This document shows positions 12,889 through 26,465 of a stretch of DNA of 64,000 nucleotides, in pieces. This DNA is from Microcebus murinus (taxonomy: Eukaryota; Chordata; Mammalia; Primates; Cheirogaleidae), in the NCBI RefSeq assembly GCF_040939455.1, contig NC_134119.1, positions 18,526,501-18,590,500 on the forward strand, read 5' to 3'. A program made the translations under genes and the position numbers. The notes under the pieces were generated by a model. It saw only the letters and a program-made list of their open reading frames with translations, ran no database searches and was not told where the DNA came from. How positions within the stretch are numbered: the stretch's first letter is position 1; each line of letters opens with the position of its first letter.

Positions 12889-13469
12889 AAGAACCTCCAA
12901 GGTAAAACTAGTGAATGGTAGAATTTAGGCTGAATTCCAAACATAACAAATGCAGGATAGAGAAACTGTAAGAGACACTGCTATGGGGACAGACAACTTT
13001 TCCAATCCTTAAGTATTGTTTTTCTATGAAATGCTGATTAAATTAACTCAAAGCTTGTATCTCTGTTTCCATTTCCACTGGGCATATGGGAAGGCAAGTA
13101 AATGTTTTGAGAAGAACCAGGTCATCTAGGGAACAGCAGGGCATGAAGCAGAACTCTCAGGAACATTTTGTTTCTTCTTGAAGTACATACCTTCTTAGAT
13201 TATATACACATCCTCTACATTAACTGATGAAGGCCTTATTTTTCAGCCTCTTCTCCAGTAGTTCAGCCCCACACTCAGGCCGTGCTGGAAGTGTGCTGCT
13301 CTCTGCACACTCCAGATTATTCTATTTGAAATATCCTGTTCCGCTCCCCTAATTAGAATTTTCTTAATCCTTCTACTGCAAATCCCATTTATGCAATCCC
13401 AATGGTGAAATAACCTCTTCACTCTTCTGGGAGGATATCATAATGTTTTCTACTGTTCCTAGTGACATT
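12889..13469. other. Intronic sequence, nothing recognised
   Basis: No repeat family or coding signal identified. Confidence 0.55.
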
Positions 13470-13712
13470 GATGATGACAATTATGAGGACAATGATAATA
13501 GTAACATGGCAGCTATAAATAATACAATGGTTTCCATTGCCAGGCATGTGCCAAGCACTTCATATGCCTCCTCCAATAATAGTATGAATTAGGTATCATA
13601 ATTATCCTCATTTTTGGGACAAGTAAATTACGATCCAGAAGGTTAAGTAATTTGTCTAGGGCCACAAGCTAATAACCTATGGAATGAGGACTCAACTGCT
13701 TGGGTCAAAGGC
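13470..13712 (-). mobile_element. MIR SINE
   Basis: 'ccaggcatgtgccaagcacttcatatgcc ... attatcctcatttttgggacaagtaaatta ... ggttaagtaatttgtctagggccacaagctaata' is antisense MIR. Confidence 0.8.
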
Positions 13713-13769
13713 TGTCCTTTGTTTTTAAATATTAAATCAATGGTTTTAATTTTATATATCCTGTATTAT

Positions 13770-14485
13770 GACAATTATATTTTTAGATAAAATTTATTTA
13801 TGGGGGAATGTACAGATCTTAAGGATGCAATTCAATGAATTTTAGTAAGAATGTAACTATCACTCCAACCAAGATATCACCCCAGAAAGTTCTTTTATGC
13901 TTCTTCTCACCAATCTCCTCTTCCCAAACCAGAGGCAAGCATTACTCTGGTTTCTACCACCATAGATTATTACTAGTTTTGTTTTCAAATTTGCTAAAAT
14001 GAACTCACACAGTATACTCTTTTGTGCCTGGTTTATTTCACTCAAAATAATTAAAAAATTTTTTTGAGAGTCAGCCATGTTATGTATAGTTGCAGCTTGT
14101 TCCTTTTCTATTGTAGAGTAGTAGTCTATTATATGAGTAAGTCACAATTATTTTCCACTTTTCTGTTGACAGACATTTGGGTTATTTCCAGCTTTTAGCT
14201 ATTATGAATAAAGCTGCTATGAACATTGTGGTACAGGCCTTTTTGCAAACATACACTTTCATTTCTCTTGGGTAAATATCTAGGTGTGGAATTCCTGGGT
14301 CATGGTACAGTGGGTATGTGTAGTTTTGTGAGATGTTGCCAAAGAGTTTCCCAAAGAAGTTGTACCATTTTATATTTCTCTGCCATGAGTGAGAGTTCTA
14401 GTGCTTGCATATCCTTGCTAACATTTGGTGTTGTCATCTCTTCGATTTTAGCTATTTTTGTGGGTGTGAAAAGGTACAGTGGCCA
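13770..14485 (-). mobile_element. Old L1M 3' fragment
   Basis: 'tttatttcactcaaaataatt', 'gagagtcagccatgttatgtatag', 'gacatttgggttatttccagc' and 'ggaattcctgggtcatggtac' are antisense L1 ORF2 3' end and 3' UTR text. Open frames across it (13860-14078 and 14226-14546) are not functional. Confidence 0.75.
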
Positions 14486-14539
14486 GAGTCTGCATTCAGA
14501 ACCACTGCTTGATGTCACCAAGGCCATTTTTACTTCATA

Positions 14540-14690
14540 TAGTTAATAGCATATATATCTGCCTCTCCTACTAGATTGCATGCTCTCATATAGCTAAGAT
14601 ATTATCTTATAATTTTATAGTCCTCCAAAGACCTAACATAGTGCCTGAATCAGAATAAGTGTTCAATAAATTTTGGCTTGGAATAATTTC
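14540..14690 (+). mobile_element. L2 LINE 3' end fragment
   Basis: 'ctactagattgcatgctctcatatagc ... agacctaacatagtgcctgaatcagaataagtgttcaataaa' follows the L2 terminal pattern. Confidence 0.55.
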
Positions 14691-14869
14691 TTTGCATTTT
14701 TTTTACTCCATTTGCAAACTTTAGATCAAGAGTATAAAACAGTAGTGAGGGGAAGAGTGAGGATAGTTGATATGGCATCGTGTCTGGGGATATATTGCAG
14801 TGCACACTGGCAAGATTCAGGGACAGCTTAGATTAAAGGAGGTTAGAAAATAAGATTCTAGGTCTTATA

Positions 14870-15005
14870 GTTCTCATTATACATCATAATCATCTGGGGA
14901 GCTCTGAAAAAGATGCAGATGCCTTGGCCCCAACCCAGATATTTGGATCCAGTTGGTCTGGAGGTAGCACAGTCATCGATGTTTTACAGATATTCCCTAG
15001 ATGCC
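14870..15005 (+). mobile_element. MER5A-like remnant
   Basis: 'cattatacatcataatcatctggggagctctgaaaaagatgcagatgcc' is the forward MER5A core; the later half is diverged. Confidence 0.6.
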
Positions 15006-16045
15006 TCTATTGTGCAGCTAGCATCATAGTCCACTGCCCACAGTAGAATGAAATGAAGAAATGAGAGGTTAACATTGACAATAATCCCATTCATTTGTTC
15101 CAAATAGATAACAACCTGGCAACGTCTCCCTCCAGAAGTGAGATTATCACATTTAACCCTATATGTGGATAGAACTATAGTTGAATACTTGTCAACTATC
15201 CCCTTTGTCCTTTCCCAAGTAGACAGATCCTTCGTTCACTAATCATCTGTCATGGTAAAGAATCAAAATGGCACAGCACACTTGTGCTAATACCAAAGGC
15301 AGTTTTTGCGGTCTCTTAATAAACTTATTTCTTGAAGCTCTAAATAATGTTGACTCTAAACATGAATTCCCAACACTGACAAAATAATCTGAGTTTAGAT
15401 GTGACAAGCAATGATAAATCCAACAGTATTGGAGGAATTTAACTTGGCTGGTCAAAGACTAAAGCCAAGATCGAGTGTTGATGCAAAATTAATAAACCAG
15501 GCCAATTTATTTTGAATTGACATTGAGCTAGATGTCGTAGTTGAGCTATAAGTCTGAGGTGCCCATAGTCTGGTTCTTCCAGAGGGCCTGCCCCTGAACT
15601 TCATTCCAGAGCATTCATCTTCACACAGATGCTGAAAGAGATTCAGTAAGGCATAGCCAGACCTCACCCCACTTGGTAAGAGCAGTAGATTCTTCATTTG
15701 AACAACTCTGCAAATTAGACTAGGGGGATTTAGAACACTCCCGTGATTTAAACACTCCCATGATTTAAAGTGATTTAGAACACTCCTGTGTACTTCGTTT
15801 CCTCCCCAGAAGACAGTTGTTCTTTGGTTTGAGATTGCTGGGAGGTGGGTAGAACAGAACAGAACAGAAATCATTCTCCCATCTGTCTTCTCACTTCAAT
15901 CTTTGTTATCTTCTTAGAGGATGGAGAAGAGAGCCAAGGAAGGGGAACAATGAAAAGTTAAGGGGAAGGGAAGGCAGGAGAGAAAGGTGGCAGGAAGGAA
16001 GAAAGAGAAAACATGTGTGCCCACAGACAGAAAGAAGGGAGATTT
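15006..16045. other. Intronic sequence, no repeat family recognised
   Basis: A minus-strand 140-codon frame (15452-15874) has no recognisable motif. A local duplication of 'gaacactcccgtgattta' lies at 15735-15790. 15955-16010 is purine-rich. Confidence 0.5.
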
Positions 16046-16904
16046 CAGTGACAACAATGAATTAGTGTTCTGCTTTTGGTTGGTATCCATTGCTAGAGAG
16101 CTGGTGTTCCCTTTTGGGGGTGTCCTTTCAGTTTGATTCCTCGTATTTCCAGAGTTCTTTCCCTGATTCCTTCCCATCTGGATCAGCTGTTACTTCTTAC
16201 CTTCAGATTTTTATTTAGCTAATGACACTCCCAGTTTAATCTCTGAGCCAGTAGGTGGTGCTTGTGGGTGGGAATGGACCACACCCTGTATGATGCCTCA
16301 GTAAATGCGGTAGCAGGACCTCCCTGTCAGTAGGTCACACTTGCCAGGAGGAGCAAGCTGCAGTGTTGTTTTTGGGTCCTGTAACCAGCTCTCGTTCTTC
16401 TGGAGAGGCACTCTAGTGCCTCAGGTGGTGCATGGGGCCCTGAGACTTCCAAGTGTGCCCTTATTCTCCACCTTAGTAGGGGCCAGTGGGAGAGCAAAGC
16501 TGGATGGGGTTGCACTGGGTGAGCCTGCCCTCAAGCTCCACAAATGTTTTTAGCAGGGGTCAAAGGTCAGTTCCCTGCCTCCGGCAAAGCTGTCATGGAC
16601 GGGCTGAAGTGGCCCCCCTCAACCAGAAAATATGGGTGTGAAGGTGGGGCTGTCTGAGACCCACAGTCTGGCAGTCTGGAGCAGGCCTCACTCCTTTTCA
16701 CCATAGTTTTTCCTACGGCCTCTGCTTGCCAGTAGGCAGGACCTCAAGCCAGCTGAACTGCTACCCCTTGGATGGAGGTGGAGGTTGCTTGCCCAGGATC
16801 CCAGCCTGAGCTGGGAGTGTGGACTTCCTGTGGGAGAAGGGCTACCCCTGAGCACAACATAGCTAGGACCCACTCTGATCTGCCCCTGAAGGCACACACA
16901 CCTC

Positions 16905-16950
16905 AGTAGACTAATTCACTAGACTAATTCACAGTAAACTAATTCACACT
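16905..16950. repeat. Short tandem repeat inside the L1 5' UTR
   Basis: Three near copies of agactaattcac spaced 13-15 bp apart. Confidence 0.85.
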
Positions 16951-17737
16951 CTCTGTGCCCCCAGGCAATGCGATTGAGACCTGGGTGTAAGGGGTCTGGT
17001 CTGCAGGCCCTGGAGATCAATCCCTGACCATGCCAGGGTTCCAAGTTACCCATGGGGTGCCCACACTGCATCAATGTCTCTCTGCTTTGGGATTTGCCCC
17101 AATCTGCTGGAGTCACAGGGCAAGCAACACCAGGAAGGGCCAGCAGGTAGGGAACTCACAGTCCGAGACCCTTAGTCCACTGCAGGGGCCCAAAAGGAAA
17201 GTTCCGAGCCCCATCCCCTGTAGATATCTCTGAGTAGTGGTTAAATTGTCTCCCAAGATGAATCCTGAGGAGTTGAGGCCTTCCCAGGGAGGACAAAGAA
17301 AATATGGTGCCTGCTGACTGGCTGGGGTCTGTGGGGCTGGAGGTGCCCTGAGGGAGGTGGGAGCCTGGCGCCCAGTCTGCAAGAGGCTCTCTGCTCACTG
17401 GTGGCAGCCGTCTCTGGGCTGGTGTCTGCAGGTCTCTCTGGCAGCTCAGGAGCCCACTAGCAATCTGAGAGGCAAGGGAGGGGAATTTTTTTAACTGCTC
17501 CACCTACCCTTCTTGCTGGTCTCCAAGCCTCTCTGATAGAGCTTAATCCCTGCTGATACCTTTCTCTGTCCAGTTCTGCTCCACAACCTCTTCCTGTGGG
17601 GTCTCCTGTGGGGGTTCAGGCACCCTTCCTTCCAACCCTCATTTGATTATTTGATTTATGTTTGTCTTTTTTTTTTTTTCTCTTTCATCTAAAAATTTCT
17701 CCTTTTTGCAGACGCTCTGGCTGGAGGTGCTTCTTGT

Positions 17738-17748
17738 CCGCCATCTTG
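17738..17748 (-). promoter_or_regulatory. YY1-type motif at the L1 start
   Basis: CAAGATGGCGG on the minus strand, about 10 bases inside the L1 5' end. In human L1 a YY1 site at the same relative place directs accurate transcription start. Seen in sequence; activity is inferred. Confidence 0.65.
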
Positions 17749-17784
17749 CCTCCCTCCTCACGATAATAAATTTGAGTCAAAACT

Positions 17785-17925
17785 TTTGAACTGGGAGGGT
17801 CCTCACACATCGTATAGTTTGACACCCTCATTTTACAGATGAAGGAACTGAATGCAAGAAAGACTATAGGATTTACACAAAGTAACACAACAGTCAGGGG
17901 CAGAGCTGGACAAGAGAACTCAGGT
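17785..17925 (-). mobile_element. MIR fragment
   Basis: 'ccctcattttacagatgaaggaactgaatgcaag ... cacaaagtaacacaacagtcaggggcagagctgga' is antisense MIR. Confidence 0.65.
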
Positions 17926-19870
<1,945 letters not shown>

Positions 19871-20345
19871 AGGCTCTTTGCAATTTGTCATCTGCCTTCA
19901 TCTCTGGTCTCTCCTTCAAACGCTATCTTAAGTTCTCGTTTCTCTAAACCTATGTACTTTACACAGGCTGTTCCCACTTCTTTGTCTTAAGGAAGTAACT
20001 TTCTTACCTGTTAAAATTCTATTCTCATGTCATTATTTTTTTTGCCCAGACTTGGCAGATCTTCTCAGGAAGAGTTTGGGGGCAACTCTTTTGTCCTTCC
20101 TCATCTAGGTGTATGCCTTTGTTGTCGATTCATCCTGTTTAGTGTATTATTTCCCCTATTACACTGTAAATCACATAAATCTACAAGGCACAGGTCTTGT
20201 TCATCTTTGTATGTCCTGTATCTTCCCTCATCTTAGGACATAGTAGATTCTCAATAACTGGTTTATTGAATAATGAATGAGTAACATAGGAAAATGTTTT
20301 TTTTAAATAAATGCTTAATAAATATTTGCTACATTGCTTATGAGG
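19871..20345 (+). mobile_element. L2 LINE 3' fragment
   Basis: 'tcatctctggtctctccttcaaacgctatc ... tgttcccacttctttgtctta ... ctgtaaatcacataaatctacaaggcacagg ... agtagattctcaataactggtttattgaataatgaatgag' follows decayed L2 in order. Confidence 0.55.
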
Positions 20346-20615
20346 ATTCAGGAGCCTAAAAATTTGATTGATTTCATTAAAATATCATCAAAGATGAATT
20401 TTGACCCACATCCAGGGCTGCAAGTGTATAATCAGTAATATCATGGTGAACAGATTTGCTGGACTAAGCTGGCACATTCATTGAAAAATCCAGATATCCA
20501 ATTTGTTTCCTCTAAGAAAAGGACCTTCTCAGCTGTACTTCTAACAAGGACCCACTCAGAGTTATAATTCTTAGGAAAGATACAATAGAAGACAATTATG
20601 TTAACAAATTCTCAC

Positions 20616-20740
20616 CTTTCCAACTAGTGCGGGGATATTCATTGAGTTAGTTGCAAATCCCATCCCAAAGACCATAGCTGCTTCTACATTCAGGAACTTA
20701 GCCACAAGGTCCTCCAACTCCTTGTGCTTATCCAAGGTAC
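20616..20740 (-). CDS. SPTLC3: SPTLC3 coding exon 5
   Basis: 125 nt: two bases completing the Gly split with exon 4, then 41 codons ending exactly at AAG before the donor GTGAGA. Acceptor tcatgtgcAG|GTACC. It encodes [20 protein letters not shown], then [20 protein letters not shown] and K, about residues 204-244. The motif [10 protein letters not shown] holds the conserved His of the family (G-T-x-x-x-H-x-x-L-E). FGMGFATN lies in the cofactor-binding part of the large domain. It appears identical to the human exon as remembered, in clear contrast to exon 4. It was too short and lacked an ATG near its start, so an ATG-based ORF search misses it. A 36-bp tandem duplication lies in the intron about 50 bp upstream of its acceptor. 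Confidence 0.95.
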
Positions 20741-20792
20741 CTGCACATGAAATTATAGGAGTGAGCCTTCTCTTTTTAACAAGCCCAACATT

Positions 20793-20864
20793 GAAAACCC
20801 AAATTCCAGTACATACACATCACAAAATGAAAACTCAAATTCCAGTACATATGCGTTACCAAAA
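20793..20864. repeat. 36-bp tandem duplication near exon 5
   Basis: Copy 1 at 20793-20828 and copy 2 at 20829-20864 share gaaaacYcaaattccagtac and then diverge slightly. It lies 53 bp upstream of the exon 5 acceptor on the transcribed strand. Confidence 0.9.
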
Positions 20865-20879
20865 GACCTGCACAAGCAT

Positions 20880-21335
20880 GTGCATAGCAGGAATATTTGT
20901 CATTATCCCAATCTAGAAATAAGCCAAATGTTCATCTACTGTAGAATGCATGGATAAATTGTGTGACATTTATACAAGCACTGAGAAAGAACAAACCACT
21001 GTTCCACACAGCAACGTGGATAAATCTCACAAATATGTTGGTGAGTGAAAGAAGTCAGACATTTGAAAGAGCACAGGCTATGTGAGTCCATTTATATAAA
21101 GTCTGTAGACAGACAAAAATGAATCTATAGTATTAGAAGCCAAGATAGTGGATAGGGTTACTTTTGTTAGGAGCATAAGAAAGGTTTTGAGATTCTCTTG
21201 ACTATTCTGAGTTTGCGTGCCTGTTACACAGGTATGTTTGCTCTGTGAAAATCCATTGATCCATATACTTATGATTGGTGCATTATTCTATCTGTATTTT
21301 ATAATGTAATGAAATTTCCAAAAAATACCACAAAT
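20880..21335 (+). mobile_element. Old L1/HAL1 3' fragment
   Basis: 'aatctagaaataagccaaatgttcatctactgtag', 'caacgtggataaatctcacaaatatgttggtgagtgaaagaagtcag' and 'gtgagtccatttatataaag' are sense L1M/HAL1 3' text. Confidence 0.7.
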
Positions 21336-21439
21336 CTTCTCTCTTCCTACCCTACATCCCACAAGTCATTAATTAAATTATAACCTGCACGAGGTTCCCC
21401 ACACCTAAATGCCAACAGATCCTATGACTTCCATAGATA

Positions 21440-21645
21440 CAAATAAAACTAGTTATTATTTATTGAATCTTTGGAATGTACTAGATATTGTGCTAAGCCT
21501 GATATTTAGGTTATCTTATTTAATCTTAGGAGCCCAACAATGCAGGTATTTCTACTTTACAGATGAGAAAATTAAAACTTAAAGAGGTCACAGATAAAAA
21601 AACAAAAGAAATCATCTATTTTAAATCCATGGTTTATGTTTTTAC
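21440..21645 (-). mobile_element. MIR SINE
   Basis: 'ttatttattgaatctttggaatgtactagatattgtgctaagcc ... tctactttacagatgagaaaattaaaacttaaagagg' is antisense MIR. Confidence 0.75.
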
Positions 21646-21754
21646 CTCTCTATTACCTTTTACAAGCTTGAACTCTGACCCTTCCTTAAACATAATCCCT
21701 TCATGCTTTGCTGGCAGTAAATTTTGATGCTTACCATGTTTTGTTTGATGTCAC

Positions 21755-22212
21755 TTGAACTTCACCATAGTCCAATACGGTAGCCACTAGCTACATATGG
21801 TTAGTACAGTGGAGGAACTGAATTTTTAATTCTATTTAATTTTAATTAATTTAACTTCTAAAACTATAGCACAGTAAAATATTTTCCACTAGACACAAAT
21901 TTATTATTTTGATAGGATTACATTTTACATTAACCATTGCAAATTTAGTGTCTGAATGTAGATGTGCTGTAAATGTAAAATAGGTATCATATTTTCAAGG
22001 CTTAGTACAATGAAAAGAATGTAAAATAGCACATTGATATTTTTCATACTTATTACATGTTTAAATAATAATTTGGATATAATAGGTTGAATAAAATGTA
22101 TTATTAAATTAATTTTACCTTTTTTACTTTTTGAATGTGGCTATTGGAAAATTTAAAATTATATGTGTCTTGCCTTGTATTTTTATTGGGCAGTGCTGTC
22201 TAGATGGTACAT
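21755..22212. mobile_element. Non-autonomous DNA transposon remnant
   Basis: It begins 'ccaatacggtagccactagctacatatgg' and ends 'gaatgtggctattggaaaat ... attgggcagtgctgtctag', with 'aactgaatttttaattctatttaattttaatt' inside. This is a known mammalian element pattern; I cannot name the family with certainty. Confidence 0.55.
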
Positions 22213-25200
22213 TTGACAGAACAGAAAAATGTACAAATGGAGAAATGTAATTTGCATCCAAAGAATGTAGGAGCAGTTGCTCATATTTAAGTTAGAGGAG
22301 TATTTTTAGCATATTTGGGCCATTATAAACATGCTTCCTTCAACCTAAGGGTCAATATATTTTACCATAAGGGTCAACATATTTTACTATACAGAGTGTG
22401 ATATCACAATTTTATCTAAGTTGGTATGCTAGCTTCCTTACTGTGCTAACATGGTGAGGTTTTAAACATTAGAAGGATTAAATCATCAGTTCAAAGATTT
22501 GTTTTTGCATTTAATGTTGAAGAAGATGTCTGATGGCCCATCTTTCCCCTTCATCAGAGGTCATATTGTTCAGGTGGCCTTTCTTCTCAAACCAGAATGT
22601 CTTTATTCCCAAAGTTGTCAGAAGAGACAGTAAAACGAGTGTTTGAGCAGAGTCAATCTTACTCAAGATTTGGGGGAAAAGTTAAAAGTTTAAATTATAA
22701 TTTCAAACTTTGTATTATCAAAGATATATTATGGAGCAGAAAGAGAAGCTGAAATTTAAGGATAAAACAGGGGCACATAATCATTTACCAAATTTGCTTT
22801 TACCTAAACAGACTGTATCCCAAAGGGCATGGTCCTAATAGCAGGTAGTGAAAAGGCCACTGACTTGGGCATTAGGCAACTTGGTTCTAGCTCCAGTGGC
22901 CTCTGGTTACTTCTGGAAATTTCCAGAAGGACTGGGAGAAATGCTCTTTTAGGCTTTCCTGACGTATGTGCTCTTTCCTTTATATAGATCTCTTTGCCCT
23001 AGAGTGAGCTCCACTCACTCTTTGAAATCCATCTATTGTGTCAGCTTTTCTCTGATGTCTTTCTCAGCTTCCCCAGGCAAAACTGGTCATTTTCTCTTCT
23101 GAGATAAAATAACTACCACAGGGTGACTATAACACTTAAGTTCAACTGAAGATTTTCTGGAATAATCTTCTCTGTTATGGAAGGAGCCCTTGTGGTACAG
23201 AGACTGAGTGTGAGATCCCATGACTTCCATAGATACTAATAGCAGTATCATAGATGTTGATAATATCATAGGTACTATGATGGTCTTATAGATATTTGTC
23301 TTGGCAACCACAGCATCTCACACATTGCTGACACATAGTAGGTGCTTATAGACTTGCATGGGATCTTTTGATTGACAAGGAAGATAAAGCTGAATTTAAA
23401 GTAGGGGAAGACACAGGAAAGAAGATCAAAAGGCCATGCAACGCCAAGGCAACAAGGTGACCAGGCAGTGAACACCAGCTTAAAAACCGTCATACCTAAG
23501 AAATCCTCCAATAAAGACAGGGTGCCCAAACTTTGCCAACTTGATAACCTTTCCCATGAGCCTTTCCTGCTCAGAGGGTCAGGTGACAACTGTGTCCTGG
23601 CCCAGTCACCCAGAAGTGCATGAGCAGAAGTTTATGGTGAATCTCCATGTTGTCTTTCTCTACCCTCAATCTTTCCAAACCTGCCATTCTAGGAGTTTAT
23701 CTATAACAGTTGCATCATGAAATGTTCTTAGGATAATATGGGATATGTTGCCAAGCAATAAGACAGATAACCAACTAAGGAGAAACGGGCATGTCTAAGA
23801 CCATTCTCTGACAAATTGCTTTAAGGTCCCTACCATTAGAACTGGTTTAAAGAGAGGTAGGAAAGAGGAAATACAGGTGTCCATCTGAGGTCTCCAGACA
23901 CCAGCCTTTTTTTTGGGATTTCCAGTGAGCAAGTTGTCACTAAAGTGATTTTTAAATAGACCAGTTTCTATAACCAGATTTCTCTCAGCTGAGTTATGAG
24001 TTGTAAGTGGTTTTGCATCTAGGGGCTTACCTTCATTTGTATAGAAAAAAATAGTTTTCAAACCCTATTATCATGGAATTTCTCTGTTTAGTGTTCATAG
24101 TTCAGATTTCATAAATAAACTTGAAAGATTTCCAGGATGACTGGACATTTTCCTCTTGAAGAAGCCATTCCTTTGAAAGTCAGACTGGATTGGTCTGGGG
24201 TGAGGGAGGTGTCTTTAAGGAGTAATGAAAATAGGACTCTTTTATATTAACGTGCTGCTTTCTTCCTTCTGCTCTTTATATGCAAGAAATAAAAATGTGG
24301 GAAGAGCTTGGGGAAAAGTAGTCACTAGAAGCTTGACTAGCTTTCTTTATACAAACATTCAGGCCATACCCTGATTCTGTAAAGATGTCAACTTGCAGTT
24401 GGTCTGAGTACCTGGGTAGTTCTAGAAATCATATTCAACATTTTTCTTTGATACATGAATATTGGAATTTACCAGTCCCAAGAAAGCATAGCTATAATGC
24501 TATCTGAAGGTGCAAAATAAATCCATAATAGTTTTTGTTTCTGTTTCTCTATATGACATTTTAGTCTCTGAAGGTCAATAACAGTCACAAATTGGCTAGT
24601 ACAATGGCTCTCCAAATCGGTATGTTATGCATACATTGAATTTCATTTTTATCCTGATGGTTTATTTATCCAGTGGTATACTCAAAACCTACTTTTTAAA
24701 TAAAAAAATAAATGCAAACTGGAAGTATCCTCTTGCCAGCTTTCTGAGTATTATTTTCATGTGCTAAGCACTGGCTTCACTGCTATGAGTCAAATCAATA
24801 AAAATTAGATTCAAGATAAAGTGCCAACATTTTGTTTAGGACTATACACTTTTGTTGGATTTTTATTGATACTGACTGGCTTATATTCTTTAGTCGGAGA
24901 TTGCTGTCATATTGACATATCGACATTGATTAATCACAAACAGCGTGGGTGTGTCATTAACAAGCCTGTTTTTCAACTACCGATTCTTCTTTTGTGGCAC
25001 ACGTGGAGACTATTTTCCAAACTGTGACTGTAGTTACCTTTGGCCCAGAATGTCCTGTTTGTAGACTGTTCCCTAGACCTGGCTTAAGAACAGACTATCA
25101 TTTATTGTGGGGACCTGCCAGCTTTTGTGTCCTCATCTGGAAAATGAAAATAACAACGGTATCAACCTCAAAAAGTTGTATGACAATTAACTGAGATAAG

Positions 25201-25454
25201 TCTTGAAAGATTTCAGTATGGTGAGTTGGCACGTTGTTTAGTGGATGGTCTGCACTTTTTAGCGCTGGCTCCTCTAGGGGCCTCTGGACCACAGGAACGT
25301 CTTCTCTGAGACAGTGGCCATCAGTGGTGACCAGCCTGGTTATGGCACCAATGACCAGGAGACATCCCTAGAACTTTTGCTCCTTCTTAATGAAAAGGAG
25401 TCCAACATGGACTAAAAGTAGAAGGCCAGATTGGGGCTTGGGTAACTTGGCAAA
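22213..25454. other. Intron 4 sequence, 3.2 kb without recognised features
   Basis: A perfect-frame 22-bp tandem duplication is at 22347-22368 and 22369-22390. Short L2-like text may occur near 23000-23090. Open frames at 23087-23589, 23795-24061 and 24821-25194 carry no recognisable protein. Confidence 0.5.
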
Positions 25455-25620
25455 AACCACAAAAAGGACTTGAACACTTCTTGCAGACCTGAATTTGTGA
25501 TACACATGGCCTTTTCGTTCATTAGGTATGTGACCTTGGGCAAGTTATTGAGACTTTCTGGACACTGGTATTCTTATTCATAAAAGTAAGTGAAACTAAA
25601 CACTAGGGACCTTGTCAATA
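25455..25620 (+). mobile_element. MIR fragment
   Basis: 'ggtatgtgaccttgggcaagttattgagactttctgg' matches the MIR core. Confidence 0.75.
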
Positions 25621-26465
25621 CTCAGTTCTGTGATTTCATTACTCCTCCTTTATTTTACTTTGATTACGTGGCAGAAAATTAAGTCTAGAAATAGTGGATG
25701 ATAAGATGGGTAGGATTTATACTGTACTTTGGATGGAGAGTAATATATAGGCTTCTGTGTGGTCTTTTAGTTACAGCTTTTCACTGGAAGAGTTTATTCT
25801 ACTCCCTCCTGGCTCACTAAAAGAAACTCAGATTACACAGGGTGTCCAGGTTGATGTAGAATTTAAAGGAATATACACACATCTTTGCCCTGAAGGATGA
25901 TGGTTGAAACAAAATAAATAGAAGAAAAATAGGGGAAGCCTGGATAAATTCCTAGACTCTGAAACTCAATTCTTTTCAAACCTGCTAGTCAATACCAGGC
26001 AAAAAGTCAGGTCACACATTTAGGTTAAGTCCTGTGTATTAGAAGAAACACAGTTGCCAAGATGATCAGAAGTGACTTCTAGCATACCACCAGATCTAAC
26101 TCTTTTGCACTATCAGAAGGGTACAGAATGAATGGGTAGGTATTAATATTACATTTCTGCTGAGTGGTTGTTTTGCCATCCTCAGTGCTCCTTTTGCACA
26201 GATAATCATCTGAATGTGATAAGTTAGGGGTAGATATTGATGATGTCTTTGTCTCCCTTAATTTGATATCAGTGGCCTTAAAAGATATACACAGGTGTCA
26301 GTGTCAGTGAAAGTTAACCTGTATTCTTAATATATTTGGATGCAATAGGATTTTTTAGTCTAAATGAAGGAGCCTAAAGCTTGTTGTATGCTGATGGGTG
26401 CTGGATTTGGAAATCTGGTCCATTGCTATTAAATCCAGAGGGGTCTTCTCTCCAAATCACTATGA
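25621..26465. other. Intron 4 sequence, nothing recognised
   Basis: No repeat family or coding signal identified. Confidence 0.55.

Larger units (their letters stand above)
16046..17758 (-). mobile_element. LINE-1 5' end: 5' UTR/promoter plus the first codons of ORF1
   Basis: Read on the minus strand, the segment begins at about 17758 with GGAGGGAGGCAAGATGGCGG, the form of an L1 transcription start. It continues through about 1.58 kb of GC-richer sequence to an ATG at 16177. The protein from there starts MGRNQGKNSGNTRNQ and goes on with a TPPK-SS-A pattern, as does the start of primate L1 ORF1p. Similarity appears lost after about 40 residues, near 16050, and no ORF1 coiled coil, ORF2 or 3' UTR follows. 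A plus-strand T-run expected for a poly-A tail is absent there. The element lies in the same orientation as SPTLC3. A tandem 13-15 bp repeat sits at 16905-16950. The 5' UTR is unlike the human one in sequence, as expected for a different L1 lineage. Confidence 0.75.

Noticed and set aside
12674..12889. 71-codon frame ending in a tyrosine/isoleucine/proline repeat
   Set aside because: Translation of a tetranucleotide microsatellite.
15452..15874. 140-codon minus-strand open frame
   Set aside because: No domain or family recognised, low complexity in parts, and a local duplication runs through it. Treated as chance.
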